A stretch of 64,000 nucleotides of DNA from Tsukamurella pulmonis (GCF_900103175.1 NZ_FNLF01000002.1:4657592-4721591); one strand, 5' to 3'; shown: positions 51,447 through 62,845, counted from the first letter of the stretch. Notes: a model not told the origin generated them from the sequence alone. Translations and numbers: made by a program.

Positions 51447-53425
51447 CGCAGGACCCCGGCGAACGCCGCCTCGTAGGCGTCGGCCATGGCCTCGACGGAG
51501 TAGTTGGACCGCATCCGCTCGAATCCCCTGTCGCCCAGGGCCGCCCATTCCTGCGGGTGGGCGAGCATGTCGGTCATCGCCGCGCGCCAGCCGTCGACGG
51601 TGACCTCCTCGACGAGGCGCCCGGCCTCGCCGTGGGCGAGGATCTCCGGGATCGCGCCGACGGCCGAGGCGACCACCGGCACGCGGCGGGCCATGGCCTC
51701 GAGGATCACCAGCGGGAAGGCCTCGTCGCGGCTGGGCACGCACAGCAGATCCGCCTCGGCGAGGGCCGCCTCGGGGCCGGGCGTCCATCCGCGCCAGTGC
51801 ACGCGATCGCGCACGGAGTCCGGGGTCATGGCCTCGAGCCGCGCGCGGTCGGGACCGTCGCCGTAGATGGAGAGCTCCCAGTCCTGATCGGGAACGCCCG
51901 CCAGGGCGGCGGCCAGTAGGTGCGGGTTCTTGAACTCGACGGCGCGGGCGAGCACGACCAGGCGGCGCGGGCGGCCGAGCGGGGGCCGCGGCGGGACCTC
52001 GCCGCGGGCGGCGGCGCGGTCGATGCCGTTGGGCGCGGTGAAGACCGGTGCGTTCAGGTCCTGGAACTGCGGGCCCACGTCCCAGTGCCCGTCCGCGAGG
52101 CCGACGAAACCGTCGGCGCGGCGCATCGCGCGGGCCAGGGGCGCCGAGAAGGTCGGCTCCTGCGCGTCGAACCAGGAGTGGGAGGCGACCAGCCAGCGCC
52201 GGTCACGGCGGCCGGCGCGCCACAGCGTCGCGAATCCGGTCTCGGTGTTCGTGGTCGCGCTGATGAGGATCTGCGGGCCCGTGACGGGATCGAGCACGGG
52301 CGCGAACCAGGGCTGCCGGACGACGCGCACCGAGTGCGGGACGTCGGCGACGAGCGGGCCGAAGCGTTGCATGCACGCGATGGTCACCGGGTAGCCGCGC
52401 CGGTCGAGCTCGGCGGCGAGGAGCACGTGCTGCCGCTCGGCGCCGCCGTAGACCAGCCGGTTCGTCGTGATCACGATCGCGGGTCGATCGGTGGCGCGCG
52501 CCGCGCGGGCGTGCGCGCGGCGGGTGGAGCGCTGCACGCGGTCGAGGACCGAGGTGCCGGCCAGGTACAGATCGGCGGTGCGGGCCCCGCCGTCGTGCTC
52601 GAGGTTGAGTGCGATGTTGGCGCGGAGCAGGTCGCCGGAGCGCCGGCTCGCGCGCGCGTCGTCGGCGACGGTGCCGCCGCTCGTGTGCGTGATCCCCTCG
52701 TCGTCAGTGAGGACCAGCCGCCAGCCCGCGCCGCGGGCCCGCTGCTGCCAGTCCGTCTCCTCGCCGTAGAGGAAGAACTCCTCGTCGAACGGGCCCAGCG
52801 CGTCCCAGGCGTCGCGCTGGATCGCCAGGCACGCGCCGGTCAGGTAGCCGTCGACCTCGGCCGGGGCCTGCGCGTACAGGTCGGAGAGCGGCGTGGCGCG
52901 CAGGCGCGGGGCGTACCCGGCGTACGAGACCAGTGCGCGGATCGGGCCCCGACGGCGGTGCGCGACGTCCCACTCGCGGTCGGCGGCGTCCCGATGTGCA
53001 GGATCATGAATTCTCGGCGCGGCTGCGGCGACGCCCGGAGACCGCAGCGCGGCACGGGTCGCAGCCAGATCGCCGCGCAGCACCGCGTCCGGGTTGAGCA
53101 ACAGCAGATCGGCGTCGGGTGCGAGTGCGGCGAGCCGGTTGACCGCGGCGGCGAAGCCGACGTTCGTCCCGTCGCCGTGCCATGCGACATCGGGAAAATC
53201 TGCCCGCAACTCGGCCATCCCGGGCCAGTCCGCACCGGAGTTGTCCCAGATCAACGTACGTGTACGAGAAAGGTGCTCGGCGACGGAGTCCAGACAGGCC
53301 CGCAGGTCGTCCGGATTCTTGTAGGCCACGACGAGCACCGCGAGCGGGCGGTGCCCCGGCGTCGCCGGCGGCGGGGCGGACCGGAGTCCGCCGGGGAGAT
53401 AGGCGCGGTCGAGCTCGCTCGGCAC
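51443..53425 (-). CDS. GT2 - GT4 fused glycosyltransferase
   Basis: This 660-residue protein joins two transferases. The N-terminal part (about residues 25-280) is GT2/rhamnosyltransferase-like: VLVVAYKNPDDLRACLDS, NVGFAAAVNRL, LLLNPDA and FDEEFFLYGEETDWQQRA. The C-terminal part (about 310-655) is GT4: TNRLVYGGAERQHVLLA, VLARAVEFKNPHLL and DEAFPLVILEAMARRVPV. It could add two successive sugars. GTG 53425 follows GAGGAG at 6-nt spacing; the longer frame to ATG 53467 would place the -10-like TATAGT over the start. Confidence 0.85.
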   Translation of the reverse strand: MPSELDRAYLPGGLRSAPPPATPGHRPLAVLVVAYKNPDDLRACLDSVAEHLSRTRTLIWDNSGADWPGMAELRADFPDVAWHGDGTNVGFAAAVNRLAALAPDADLLLLNPDAVLRGDLAATRAALRSPGVAAAAPRIHDPAHRDAADREWDVAHRRRGPIRALVSYAGYAPRLRATPLSDLYAQAPAEVDGYLTGACLAIQRDAWDALGPFDEEFFLYGEETDWQQRARGAGWRLVLTDDEGITHTSGGTVADDARASRRSGDLLRANIALNLEHDGGARTADLYLAGTSVLDRVQRSTRRAHARAARATDRPAIVITTNRLVYGGAERQHVLLAAELDRRGYPVTIACMQRFGPLVADVPHSVRVVRQPWFAPVLDPVTGPQILISATTNTETGFATLWRAGRRDRRWLVASHSWFDAQEPTFSAPLARAMRRADGFVGLADGHWDVGPQFQDLNAPVFTAPNGIDRAAARGEVPPRPPLGRPRRLVVLARAVEFKNPHLLAAALAGVPDQDWELSIYGDGPDRARLEAMTPDSVRDRVHWRGWTPGPEAALAEADLLCVPSRDEAFPLVILEAMARRVPVVASAVGAIPEILAHGEAGRLVEEVTVDGWRAAMTDMLAHPQEWAALGDRGFERMRSNYSVEAMADAYEAAFAGVLR

Positions 53426-53609
53426 GAACTTCTCCTCACAGGTCGCCGGGTCCTTCAGCTTCGACATACTATACGGAAGGACAGCGTGGCATGATTCGGC
53501 ATTGCACAGTCGGATCGCCGGCGCCGGCGCGAGGGAGAGGACGGCGGTGGACGAGTCAGCACGCCGCGGGCGGCCTCTCCGGGAACCCGGTCGCGTCACC
53601 GGGTCCGCG

Positions 53610-54548
53610 TCACATCGCGGTCAGCATGTCGGCCAGGTGCGCGGCCATGACCTCCGTCGTGAACCGCTCGCGCGCCCGTGCCGCTGCGGCGCGGCCCATC
53701 GCGATCCGCGCGGCGTCGTCGGCGAGCAGCTCGGAGATCGCCGCGGCCATCGCGTCGGGGTCCTCCGGCGGCACCAGCAGTCCCGTCACGCCGTGCTCCA
53801 CGTAGTCGGAGACGCCGGGATTGTCCGTCACCACGACCGGGCGCCCGCTGGCCATCGCCTCCAGCACCACCGTGAGACCGGAGCCGGTGACTGTACGATG
53901 AAGTGCAATCGCAATCAGGCCCGCCCGGGCGTAGAGGTCGCGGATCCGTCCGTCCAAACGCTCGGTGTGCACCGTCACCAAGCCTTCGGGAGCGTCGAAA
54001 TGCAATCCGGAGGCCAGTTCGAGATGTGCTCGGGGCCGCGTCGCGCGAACCCGCTGCATCGCACGGATCAGGGTGGCGTGGTCGCGGAAGCGGTCCTCGC
54101 CGGCGCTCACGACGAGATCCGTGTCTTCCGGAACCGGTTGCTCGACATAGAAATCGGTATCGATACCCAGGGGGATGAACTGCATACGGGAAGCGGCCAG
54201 CCCCCACTCCCGCTGGAGCACCGGCAGTACGGCCGAGCACTGCGCCCACACCGCCGCGGCCCGCGGCAGTGCGCGCGCCGCCAGCTCGCCGTGCACCCGG
54301 CCGGCGCCGGCGCGAGTGGTCAACCAGCCGACGCCCGCGGCGACCGGCGTCCTCCCCGTCAGCAGCGCCGGGACCCCCGTGCGCTCGTCGTAGGCGAGGA
54401 TCGCGTCGCCGCCGCGCGCACCGGCTCCGAGCGTCCGTTCGACGAACTCGTAGCCGCCGGTGCGGTGCCGCACCGATCGGGCGAGCCGCTGCTCGACGCG
54501 CCCGCGGAGCCCCTCGCCGGGCCGCGCGGAGGCGAACTCGACGCGCAT
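53610..54548 (-). CDS. GT4-family glycosyltransferase
   Basis: This 312-residue GT4 protein is short: its acceptor half is reduced. It has IPLGIDTDFY, LVVSAGEDRFRDHATLIRAM and, in the EX7E position, TGSGLTVVLEAMASGRPVVVTD. ATG 54548 is only 32 bp from the divergent flippase start. An intact identical mirror copy is at 58692-59630. Confidence 0.82.
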   Translation of the reverse strand: MRVEFASARPGEGLRGRVEQRLARSVRHRTGGYEFVERTLGAGARGGDAILAYDERTGVPALLTGRTPVAAGVGWLTTRAGAGRVHGELAARALPRAAAVWAQCSAVLPVLQREWGLAASRMQFIPLGIDTDFYVEQPVPEDTDLVVSAGEDRFRDHATLIRAMQRVRATRPRAHLELASGLHFDAPEGLVTVHTERLDGRIRDLYARAGLIAIALHRTVTGSGLTVVLEAMASGRPVVVTDNPGVSDYVEHGVTGLLVPPEDPDAMAAAISELLADDAARIAMGRAAAARARERFTTEVMAAHLADMLTAM

Positions 54549-54580
54549 CCCATGATTCTCGAGCCGATGGAGGCCGTACG

Positions 54581-56210
54581 GTGACCGATCGGGAACTTCA
54601 CCCGCCGCATGGCGGCGCGCCCACGCCGGAGCCGTCAATCCCCCAGCAAGAGGCACCGTCACCCGCACCGAATCATCCCTTCGATCCGACGGCCACCCCG
54701 CCCTCGGGAACGCACGCCCCCGCACCGTCTGGGGATGAGGGTATCGAGTCGCACAACGACACGGAGCGGGGGCGGGCGACACCCGGCCGTATCGCCAAGG
54801 CGTTCGGCCTGCAGCTCGTCGCCCGCGTCGTCGGCCTCGTCGCCTCGCTCGCCACGATGGCGATCACCACGACCCACCTCGGGCTCGTCTCCTACGGGCA
54901 CCTGACCTCGGCGATCGTCTTCATCGGCCTGTGGACGAGCCTCACGGAACTGGGCATCGGCGCGGTCGTGGTCCGGCGCGTCACGTCCGGCACCGGCGAT
55001 CTGCAGCACCTGATCCGGCTGAACGTCGGGCTGTCGCTGGCCTACTGCGTTCCCCTCGCCGCCGCGGCGATCGGACGGGCTGGCTGATCTACCGCGACAC
55101 CGCGGAGGTCCCGATGATGATCGCGATCATCGCCGGCGGCCTCGCGCTGACCACGTTGGCCTCGTGCTTCCAGCCGCTGTTCATGACCGACGTGCGGTTC
55201 GGCGCGGTCGCGGTCTCCGACGTCGGCGGACGCGCACTCTCGCTGATCGGCACCATCGTGCTGGTCCGGATCGACGCCGATCTGGTGTGGTTCGCGGCGG
55301 TGCAGCTGATCCCGCCGCTGGTGATGCTGCTCATCCAGGGCTTCGTCGCGCATCGGGCCGTGGGCATCCGCCCGGTGTTCTCGGCCCGGCAGAGCTGGGA
55401 GCTGATCCGCGAGAGCCTGCCCCAGACCGGCGTGCTCATCGTGGCGGCCCTGTACTGGCGCGCCGACGCCTTCCTGCTCAGCGTGCTCAGCACGCCGGCG
55501 CAGACCGGTGCCTACGGCCTGGCCTATCAGATCACCTCGAACGCCACGGTGATCTCCGCCGTCTTCCTGGCCTCGTCGCTGTCGACCATGACCAACCTGT
55601 TCGCCACCGACAGAGCCCGCTTCGCGCAGTTCGTCCAGCGCAGCGCGGAGGTCCTGATCTTCGTCGGCGCGCCGATCGCGGTGGTCGGCCTGGTCCTCTC
55701 GCCCAGCCTGATCGGGCTGCTCGCGACGCAGGAGTTCGTCGTGGCGGGCGGCCGGACGCTCGCGCTGCTCTTCATCGCGCTCGCCGTCACCTTCGTCACG
55801 GCGGTCCTGAGCCAGGCGCTCTTCGCGGCCCACGACCAGGTGTTCCTGCTGCGCCTGAACGTGGTGAACCTCACCGGCAACATCGTGCTGAACGTCGCCC
55901 TGATCCCGTTCTTCGGCGCGATCGGCGCGGCGAGCGCGCTCATCGTCAGCGAGGTCATCGGGATGGTCGTCGCCGGCTGGCGCCTGCGCTCGCGCGCGCC
56001 CTTCCAGGCGCCGTGGGGATACCTGCTCCGCCTGGCGGTGCCGCTCGCGGTCGCCACGAGCGTGGCGATCGTCCTGCGCCACCAGTTCGTCCTGATCCCG
56101 CTCACAGCTTCGGCAGTGGCATACCTGCTCACCAGCGCACTCGTCGGGCCGATCCGCCTGCGGACGCTATGGGACTGGCGAAGCCCAGCTCCGGAGCCGA
56201 CGAAGTGTGA
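54581..56210 (+). pseudogene. Wzx-type polysaccharide flippase, two frameshifts
   Basis: This gene encodes a MATE/RfbX-like membrane flippase that moves lipid-linked repeat units across the membrane, with about twelve helices from GRIAKAFGLQLVARVVG onward. Its polar 70-residue N-terminus is Pro-rich. In this copy one G is missing near 55074 (after PLAAAAIG) and another near 56168, splitting the frame. The mirror copy has both bases but its own errors near its 5' end. Combining the two gives a clean 543-residue protein, so these look like sequencing errors. GTG 54581 follows ATGGAGG. Confidence 0.8.
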
Positions 56211-56272
56211 GCAAGCCGCAGGTGTAGGTGCACTTGCGTGAATCGACGTAGTACAGTCAATGCCGTATATAT

Positions 56273-56282
56273 GCGATTGCAA
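56273..56282 (-). promoter_or_regulatory. TTGCAATCGC element before wzz-like gene
   Basis: Third exact copy of the 10-mer found at 36432 and 36708, here 24 bp upstream of the wzz-like ATG and next to TATATA, a likely -10 box. Confidence 0.4.
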
Positions 56283-56305
56283 CAGCACTGAGGGAGACCC
56301 TGCCA

Positions 56306-56448
56306 ATGAACGTCGCCGGCTTCCTGCGCTGGGCACTCACCAAACCCGCGATCATCCTCCTGGTGATCGTCGCCGGCATCGCCGGCGGCGCCATCGGTGG
56401 AAGTCGACCACCTCGCACTTCGAGAGCAGTGCGGCAGTCCTGGTGATT
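56306..56448 (+). CDS. Wzz-like chain-length regulator, 5' fragment
   Basis: The first 47 or so codons of a polysaccharide co-polymerase start at ATG 56306 after GAGGGAG. They contain one strong membrane helix (LTKPAIILLVIVAGIAGGAIGG) and then, one frame over, KSTTSHFESSAAVLVI, typical of actinobacterial Wzz-type proteins. One base appears to be missing near 56399 in both arms. The reading is cut at 56448, where the sequence enters the loop of the inverted repeat. The intact gene would be several hundred codons. Confidence 0.65.
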
Positions 56449-56792
56449 GGGCGGCACGTCCGCCGGACTTTTGGCAGCTCCAACGCAACTGTGATTCACC
56501 CCGGCGGTTCCGAGCCAGCGCTCATTACGGCGCAAGCCCACAGACCCCAGGTGCTTCACTGGCTCGGCCGTCGCGCGGACACCGTGAAGGTGATGAGCGG
56601 GGAGATCTGCTTGGGTTGCCCGTCGCCGGACGCGGCGCATCATCGTCACGTCGGGGGAGGCACCGGCCCCCTCGAGCGCGGCGGCACCGCGCGGGACTCC
56701 GGCCACCACGGTGAGCACCTGGGCGTCTGGCCGCGCCGTAGTCGAGGCTGGTGAAGGGGTTGTCCTGGCGTTGACGCTGCCGGCTCCGGGGG
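56449..56792 (-). other. 344-nt loop of the inverted repeat, noisy wzz sequence
   Basis: Read on the minus strand, the loop continues the wzz-like gene from arm 2: PPEPAAST, then DNPFTSLDYG in a second frame, AQVLTVVAGVPR with EGAGASPDVTM in a third, and SGDGQPKQISPLITFTVSA. The frame changes every 20-30 codons, as expected of uncorrected single-read sequence. It then jumps directly into arm 1 in reverse orientation. It has no counterpart on the other side. Confidence 0.7.
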
Positions 56793-56933
56793 AATCACCA
56801 GGACTGCGCACTGCTCTCGAAGTGCGAGGTGGTCGACTTCCACCGATGGCGCCGCCGGCGATGCCGGCGACGATCACCAGGAGGATGATCGCGGGTTTGG
56901 TGAGTGCCAGCGCAGGAAGCCGGCGACGTTCAT
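56793..56933 (-). pseudogene. mirror copy of wzz-like 5' end, frameshifted
   Basis: Starts at ATG 56933. A G is missing near 56917 relative to arm 1, so the helix is read in another frame. Reading runs on into the loop. Confidence 0.65.
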
Positions 56934-57029
56934 TGGCAGGGTCTCCCTCAGTGCTGTTGCAATCGCATATATACGGCATTGACTGTACTACGTCGATTCA
57001 CGCAGTGCACCTCACACCTGCGGCCTTGC

Positions 57030-58659
57030 TCACACTTCGTCGGCTCCGGAGCTGGGCTTCGCCAGTCCCATCAGCGTCCGCAGGCGGATCGGCCCGACGA
57101 GTGCGCTGGTGAGCAGGTATGCCACTGCCGAAGCTGTGAGCGGGATCAGGACGAACTGGTGGCGCAGGACGATCGCCACGCTCGTGGCGACCGCGAGCGG
57201 CACCGCCAGGCGGAGCAGGTATCCCCACGGCGCCTGGAAGGGCGCGCGCGAGCGCAGGCGCCAGCCGGCGACGACCATCCCGATGACCTCGCTGACGATG
57301 AGCGCGCTCGCCGCGCCGATCGCGCCGAAGAACGGGATCAGGGCGACGTTCAGCACGATGTTGCCGGTGAGGTTCACCACGTTCAGGCGCAGCAGGAACA
57401 CCTGGTCGTGGGCCGCGAAGAGCGCCTGGCTCAGGACCGCCGTGACGAAGGTGACGGCGAGCGCGATGAAGAGCAGCGCGAGCGTCCGGCCGCCCGCCAC
57501 GACGAACTCCTGCGTCGCGAGCAGCCCGATCAGGCTGGGCGAGAGGACCAGGCCGACCACCGCGATCGGCGCGCCGACGAAGATCAGGACCTCCGCGCTG
57601 CGCTGGACGAACTGCGCGAAGCGGGCTCTGTCGGTGGCGAACAGGTTGGTCATGGTCGACAGCGACGAGGCCAGGAAGACGGCGGAGATCACCGTGGCGT
57701 TCGAGGTGATCTGATAGGCCAGGCCGTAGGCACCGGTCTGCGCCGGCGTGCTGAGCACGCTGAGCAGGAAGGCGTCGGCGCGCCAGTACAGGGCCGCCAC
57801 GATGAGCACGCCGGTCTGGGGCAGGCTCTCGCGGATCAGCTCCCAGCTCTGCCGGGCCGAGAACACCGGGCGGATGCCCACGGCCCGATGCGCGACGAAG
57901 CCCTGGATGAGCAGCATCACCAGCGGCGGGATCAGCTGCACCGCCGCGAACCACACCAGATCGGCGTCGATCCGGACCAGCACGATGGTGCCGATCAGCG
58001 AGAGTGCGCGTCCGCCGACGTCGGAGACCGCGACCGCGCCGAACCGCACGTCGGTCATGAACAGCGGCTGGAAGCACGAGGCCAACGTGGTCAGCGCGAG
58101 GCCGCCGGCGATGATCGCGATCATCATCGGGACCTCCGCGGTGTCGCGGTAGATCAGCCAGCCCGTCCCGATCGCCGCGGCGGCGAGGGGAACGCAGTAG
58201 GCCAGCGACAGCCCGACGTTCAGCCGGATCAGGTGCTGCAGATCGCCGGTGCCGGACGTGACGCGCCGGACCACGACCGCGCCGATGCCCAGTTCCGTGA
58301 GGCTCGTCCACAGGCCGATGAAGACGATCGCCGAGGTCAGGTGCCCGTAGGAGACGAGCCCGAGGTGGTCGTGGTGATCGCCATCGTGGCGAGCGAGGCG
58401 ACGAGGCCGACGACGCGGGCGACGAGCTGCAGGCCGAACGCCTTGGCGATACGGCCGGGGTGTCGCCCGCCCCCGCTCCGTGTCGTTGTGCGACTCGATA
58501 CCCTCATCCCCAGACGGTGCGGGGGCGTGCGTTCCCGAGGCGGGGTGGCCGTCGGATCGAAGGGATGATTCGGTGCGGGTGACGGTGCCTCTTGCTGGGG
58601 ATTGACGGCTCCGGCGTGGGCGCGCCGCCATGCGGCGGGTGAAGTTCCCGATCGGTCAC
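57030..58659 (-). pseudogene. mirror copy of Wzx flippase, frameshifted near 5' end
   Basis: From GTG 58659 this copy is out of frame through the polar N-terminus and first helix because of four one-base differences between 58366 and 58600. From LGLVSYGHL onward it is an uninterrupted, correct frame to TGA at 57030, including the bases missing from arm 1 and the true C-terminus LAKPSSGADEV. Confidence 0.8.
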
Positions 58660-58691
58660 CGTACGGCCTCCATCGGCTCGAGAATCATGGG

Positions 58692-59630
58692 ATGCGCGTC
58701 GAGTTCGCCTCCGCGCGGCCCGGCGAGGGGCTCCGCGGGCGCGTCGAGCAGCGGCTCGCCCGATCGGTGCGGCACCGCACCGGCGGCTACGAGTTCGTCG
58801 AACGGACGCTCGGAGCCGGTGCGCGCGGCGGCGACGCGATCCTCGCCTACGACGAGCGCACGGGGGTCCCGGCGCTGCTGACGGGGAGGACGCCGGTCGC
58901 CGCGGGCGTCGGCTGGTTGACCACTCGCGCCGGCGCCGGCCGGGTGCACGGCGAGCTGGCGGCGCGCGCACTGCCGCGGGCCGCGGCGGTGTGGGCGCAG
59001 TGCTCGGCCGTACTGCCGGTGCTCCAGCGGGAGTGGGGGCTGGCCGCTTCCCGTATGCAGTTCATCCCCCTGGGTATCGATACCGATTTCTATGTCGAGC
59101 AACCGGTTCCGGAAGACACGGATCTCGTCGTGAGCGCCGGCGAGGACCGCTTCCGCGACCACGCCACCCTGATCCGTGCGATGCAGCGGGTTCGCGCGAC
59201 GCGGCCCCGAGCACATCTCGAACTGGCCTCCGGATTGCATTTCGACGCTCCCGAAGGCTTGGTGACGGTGCACACCGAGCGTTTGGACGGACGGATCCGC
59301 GACCTCTACGCCCGGGCGGGCCTGATTGCGATTGCACTTCATCGTACAGTCACCGGCTCCGGTCTCACGGTGGTGCTGGAGGCGATGGCCAGCGGGCGCC
59401 CGGTCGTGGTGACGGACAATCCCGGCGTCTCCGACTACGTGGAGCACGGCGTGACGGGACTGCTGGTGCCGCCGGAGGACCCCGACGCGATGGCCGCGGC
59501 GATCTCCGAGCTGCTCGCCGACGACGCCGCGCGGATCGCGATGGGCCGCGCCGCAGCGGCACGGGCGCGCGAGCGGTTCACGACGGAGGTCATGGCCGCG
59601 CACCTGGCCGACATGCTGACCGCGATGTGA
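58692..59630 (+). CDS. mirror copy of GT4 glycosyltransferase (intact)
   Basis: Encodes the same 312-residue protein as 53610-54548, with no difference in the translation. It is the only full-length intact gene of arm 2. Confidence 0.75.
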   Translation: MRVEFASARPGEGLRGRVEQRLARSVRHRTGGYEFVERTLGAGARGGDAILAYDERTGVPALLTGRTPVAAGVGWLTTRAGAGRVHGELAARALPRAAAVWAQCSAVLPVLQREWGLAASRMQFIPLGIDTDFYVEQPVPEDTDLVVSAGEDRFRDHATLIRAMQRVRATRPRAHLELASGLHFDAPEGLVTVHTERLDGRIRDLYARAGLIAIALHRTVTGSGLTVVLEAMASGRPVVVTDNPGVSDYVEHGVTGLLVPPEDPDAMAAAISELLADDAARIAMGRAAAARARERFTTEVMAAHLADMLTAM

Positions 59631-59814
59631 CGCGGACCCGGTGACGCGACCGGGTTCCCGGAGAGGCCGCCCGCGGCGTGCTGACTCGTCCACCGCCGTC
59701 CTCTCCCTCGCGCCGGCGCCGGCGATCCGACTGTGCAATGCCGAATCATGCCACGCTGTCCTTCCGTATAGTATGTCGAAGCTGAAGGACCCGGCGACCT
59801 GTGAGGAGAAGTTC

Positions 59815-61800
59815 GTGCCGAGCGAGCTCGACCGCGCCTATCTCCCCGGCGGACTCCGGTCCGCCCCGCCGCCGGCGACGCCGGGGCACCGCCCGCTCGC
59901 GGTGCTCGTCGTGGCCTACAAGAATCCGGACGACCTGCGGGCCTGTCTGGACTCCGTCGCCGAGCACCTTTCTCGTACACGTACGTTGATCTGGGACAAC
60001 TCCGGTGCGGACTGGCCCGGGATGGCCGAGTTGCGGGCAGATTTTCCCGATGTCGCATGGCACGGCGACGGGACGAACGTCGGCTTCGCCGCCGCGGTCA
60101 ACCGGCTCGCCGCACTCGCACCCGACGCCGATCTGCTGTTGCTCAACCCGGACGCGGTGCTGCGCGGCGATCTGGCTGCGACCCGTGCCGCGCTGCGGTC
60201 TCCGGGCGTCGCCGCAGCCGCGCCGAGAATTCATGATCCTGCACATCGGGACGCCGCCGACCGCGAGTGGGACGTCGCGCACCGCCGTCGGGGCCCGATC
60301 CGCGCACTGGTCTCGTACGCCGGGTACGCCCCGCGCCTGCGCGCCACGCCGCTCTCCGACCTGTACGCGCAGGCCCCGGCCGAGGTCGACGGCTACCTGA
60401 CCGGCGCGTGCCTGGCGATCCAGCGCGACGCCTGGGACGCGCTGGGCCCGTTCGACGAGGAGTTCTTCCTCTACGGCGAGGAGACGGACTGGCAGCAGCG
60501 GGCCCGCGGCGCGGGCTGGCGGCTGGTCCTCACTGACGACGAGGGGATCACGCACACGAGCGGCGGCACCGTCGCCGACGACGCGCGCGCGAGCCGGCGC
60601 TCCGGCGACCTGCTCCGCGCCAACATCGCACTCAACCTCGAGCACGACGGCGGGGCCCGCACCGCCGATCTGTACCTGGCCGGCACCTCGGTCCTCGACC
60701 GCGTGCAGCGCTCCACCCGCCGCGCGCACGCCGCGCGGCGCGCGCCACCGATCGACCCGCGATCGTGATCACGACGAACCGGCTGGTCTACGGCGGCGCC
60801 GAGCGGCAGCACGTGCTCCTCGCCGCCGAGCTCGACCGGCGCGGCTACCCGGTGACCATCGCGTGCATGCAACGCTTCGGCCCGCTCGTCGCCGACGTCC
60901 CGCACTCGGTGCGCGTCGTCCGGCAGCCCTGGTTCGCGCCCGTGCTCGATCCCGTCACGGGCCCGCAGATCCTCATCAGCGCGACCACGAACACCGAGAC
61001 CGGATTCGCGACGCTGTGGCGCGCCGGCCGCCGTGACCGGCGCTGGCTGGTCGCCTCCCACTCCTGGTTCGACGCGCAGGAGCCGACCTTCTCGGCGCCC
61101 CTGGCCCGCGCGATGCGCCGCGCCGACGGTTTCGTCGGCCTCGCGGACGGGCACTGGGACGTGGGCCCGCAGTTCCAGGACCTGAACGCACCGGTCTTCA
61201 CCGCGCCCAACGGCATCGACCGCGCCGCCGCCCGCGGCGAGGTCCCGCCGCGGCCCCCGCTCGGCCGCCCGCGCCGCCTGGTCGTGCTCGCCCGCGCCGT
61301 CGAGTTCAAGAACCCGCACCTACTGGCCGCCGCCCTGGCGGGCGTTCCCGATCAGGACTGGGAGCTCTCCATCTACGGCGACGGTCCCGACCGCGCGCGG
61401 CTCGAGGCCATGACCCCGGACTCCGTGCGCGATCGCGTGCACTGGCGCGGATGGACGCCCGGCCCCGAGGCGGCCCTCGCCGAGGCGGATCTGCTGTGCG
61501 TGCCCAGCCGCGACGAGGCCTTCCCGCTGGTGATCCTCGAGGCCATGGCCCGCCGCGTGCCGGTGGTCGCCTCGGCCGTCGGCGCGATCCCGGAGATCCT
61601 CGCCCACGGCGAGGCCGGGCGCCTCGTCGAGGAGGTCACCGTCGACGGCTGGCGCGCGGGCGATGACCGACATGCTCGCCCACCCGCAGGAATGGGGCGG
61701 CCCTGGGCGACAGGGGGATTCGAGCGGATGCGGTCCAACTACTCCGTCGAGGCCATGGCCCGACGCCTACGAGGCGGCGTTCGCCGGGGTCCTGCGATGA
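59815..61800 (+). pseudogene. mirror copy of GT2-GT4 fusion, frameshifted
   Basis: A missing C near 60731 splits the two domains into separate frames, and four extra bases between 61660 and 61765 garble the last 45 codons. Otherwise the translation is the same as 51443-53425. Confidence 0.8.
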
Positions 61801-62845
61801 CGGGACGCGTTCTCTGGCTCTCGCCGTGGATGCGGCCCCTGGCCCGGGTGTACTGCGAGCAGCTGATCGAGGCCGGCTGGGAGGTGCTCCTGGTGACCAC
61901 CGATCAGCACCCGGAGTCCGACGGGGCGCGCGCCTACGAGCGGGTGCTCGACGCCCGCCCGCGCACGGCCTCCACCTGGCCGGGTTTCGCGGCCGGGCTG
62001 CGGGCGGTGCGGGCCTTCGCCCCCGACGTGGTGGTCACCGAGCTGGTGCGCGACCCGCGCTGGATGCTGCTCGCGGGCGGCGCCCCCGGGTGAACCTCGT
62101 GCACGACGATCGACCGCACGGTGCCGACGAGGTCTTCCCCGCCTGGGAGCGGGCGCTGTTCGGCCGGTGGAACCGTTCGGCGGCCGCGACCGTCGCGTTC
62201 AGCGATCACGTCGGCGCGCGGGTCGGCGCGGCCGCGGTCGCGCCGCTGACCAGTGATCTCGACGAGGCCCGCGTGCCGCCGTTCGTGGCCGCCGCCGGCC
62301 GCCGGGACTTCGTGGCGGTCGGGCGACTGTCGGAGTACAAGAACCTCGGCGTGACCCTCGCCGCGTGGGAGCGTCACGTCGCCGGGCCGGGGTGGCGCGG
62401 CGACGAACTGGTCCTCATCGGCGACGGTGACCTGCCGCAGGATCTGCCCCCGTCGGTGCGCTGGGAGCGAGGGCGGTACTCGTACGACGACGTGCTGGCG
62501 CCGATGGCCCGCGCGAAGGGCTCGGTGGCGCACTACCGGCTCGCCACGCAGAGCGGGGTGCAGGTGCTCGCGATGCAGCTCGGGGTGACGCCGATCGTCT
62601 CCACCGAGGGCGCCCTCCCGGAGTTCCAGCCCCCGGGGGAGGACGCGATCGGCGTGGAGGACGTGGCCGGCCTGGCCCGGGCGTTCGACGCCCTGGCCGA
62701 CCCCGCGGAGGCGGAGCGGCGGGGACGCGCGGCGCGGGAGCACTACCTGCACGCGTACGCCGCGCCGGTCTCCGTGCGGCCGCTCGCCGAGGTCCTCGCG
62801 CGGAGCGTCCGGCCCGCACGGCGCGCCCGCCCCGCGCGGCGCTGA
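61797..62845 (+). pseudogene. mirror copy of GT4-type transferase, frameshifted
   Basis: A run of six C in arm 1 is five C here near 62087, ending the frame at about residue 98. The rest is readable from NLVHDDRPHG onward. Confidence 0.8.

Larger units (their letters stand above)
49241..56448 (+). repeat. inverted repeat arm 1 (7.2 kb)
   Basis: This block is the reverse complement of 56793-64000. Both arms are 7208 bp within the window. In every stretch compared, differences are single-base indels, with no substitutions seen. Genes in this arm are intact up to about 55.07 kb. Confidence 0.93.

Noticed and set aside
53502..54584. Plus-strand 360-residue frame opposite a GT4 gene (and its mirror at 58656-59738)
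   Set aside because: It is the high-GC complement of a gene with clear GT4 motifs and has no domain of its own.
56257..56979. Long frames on both strands across the centre of the inverted repeat
   Set aside because: They mix three frames of the wzz-like gene and cross the chimeric junction, so they do not represent one protein.
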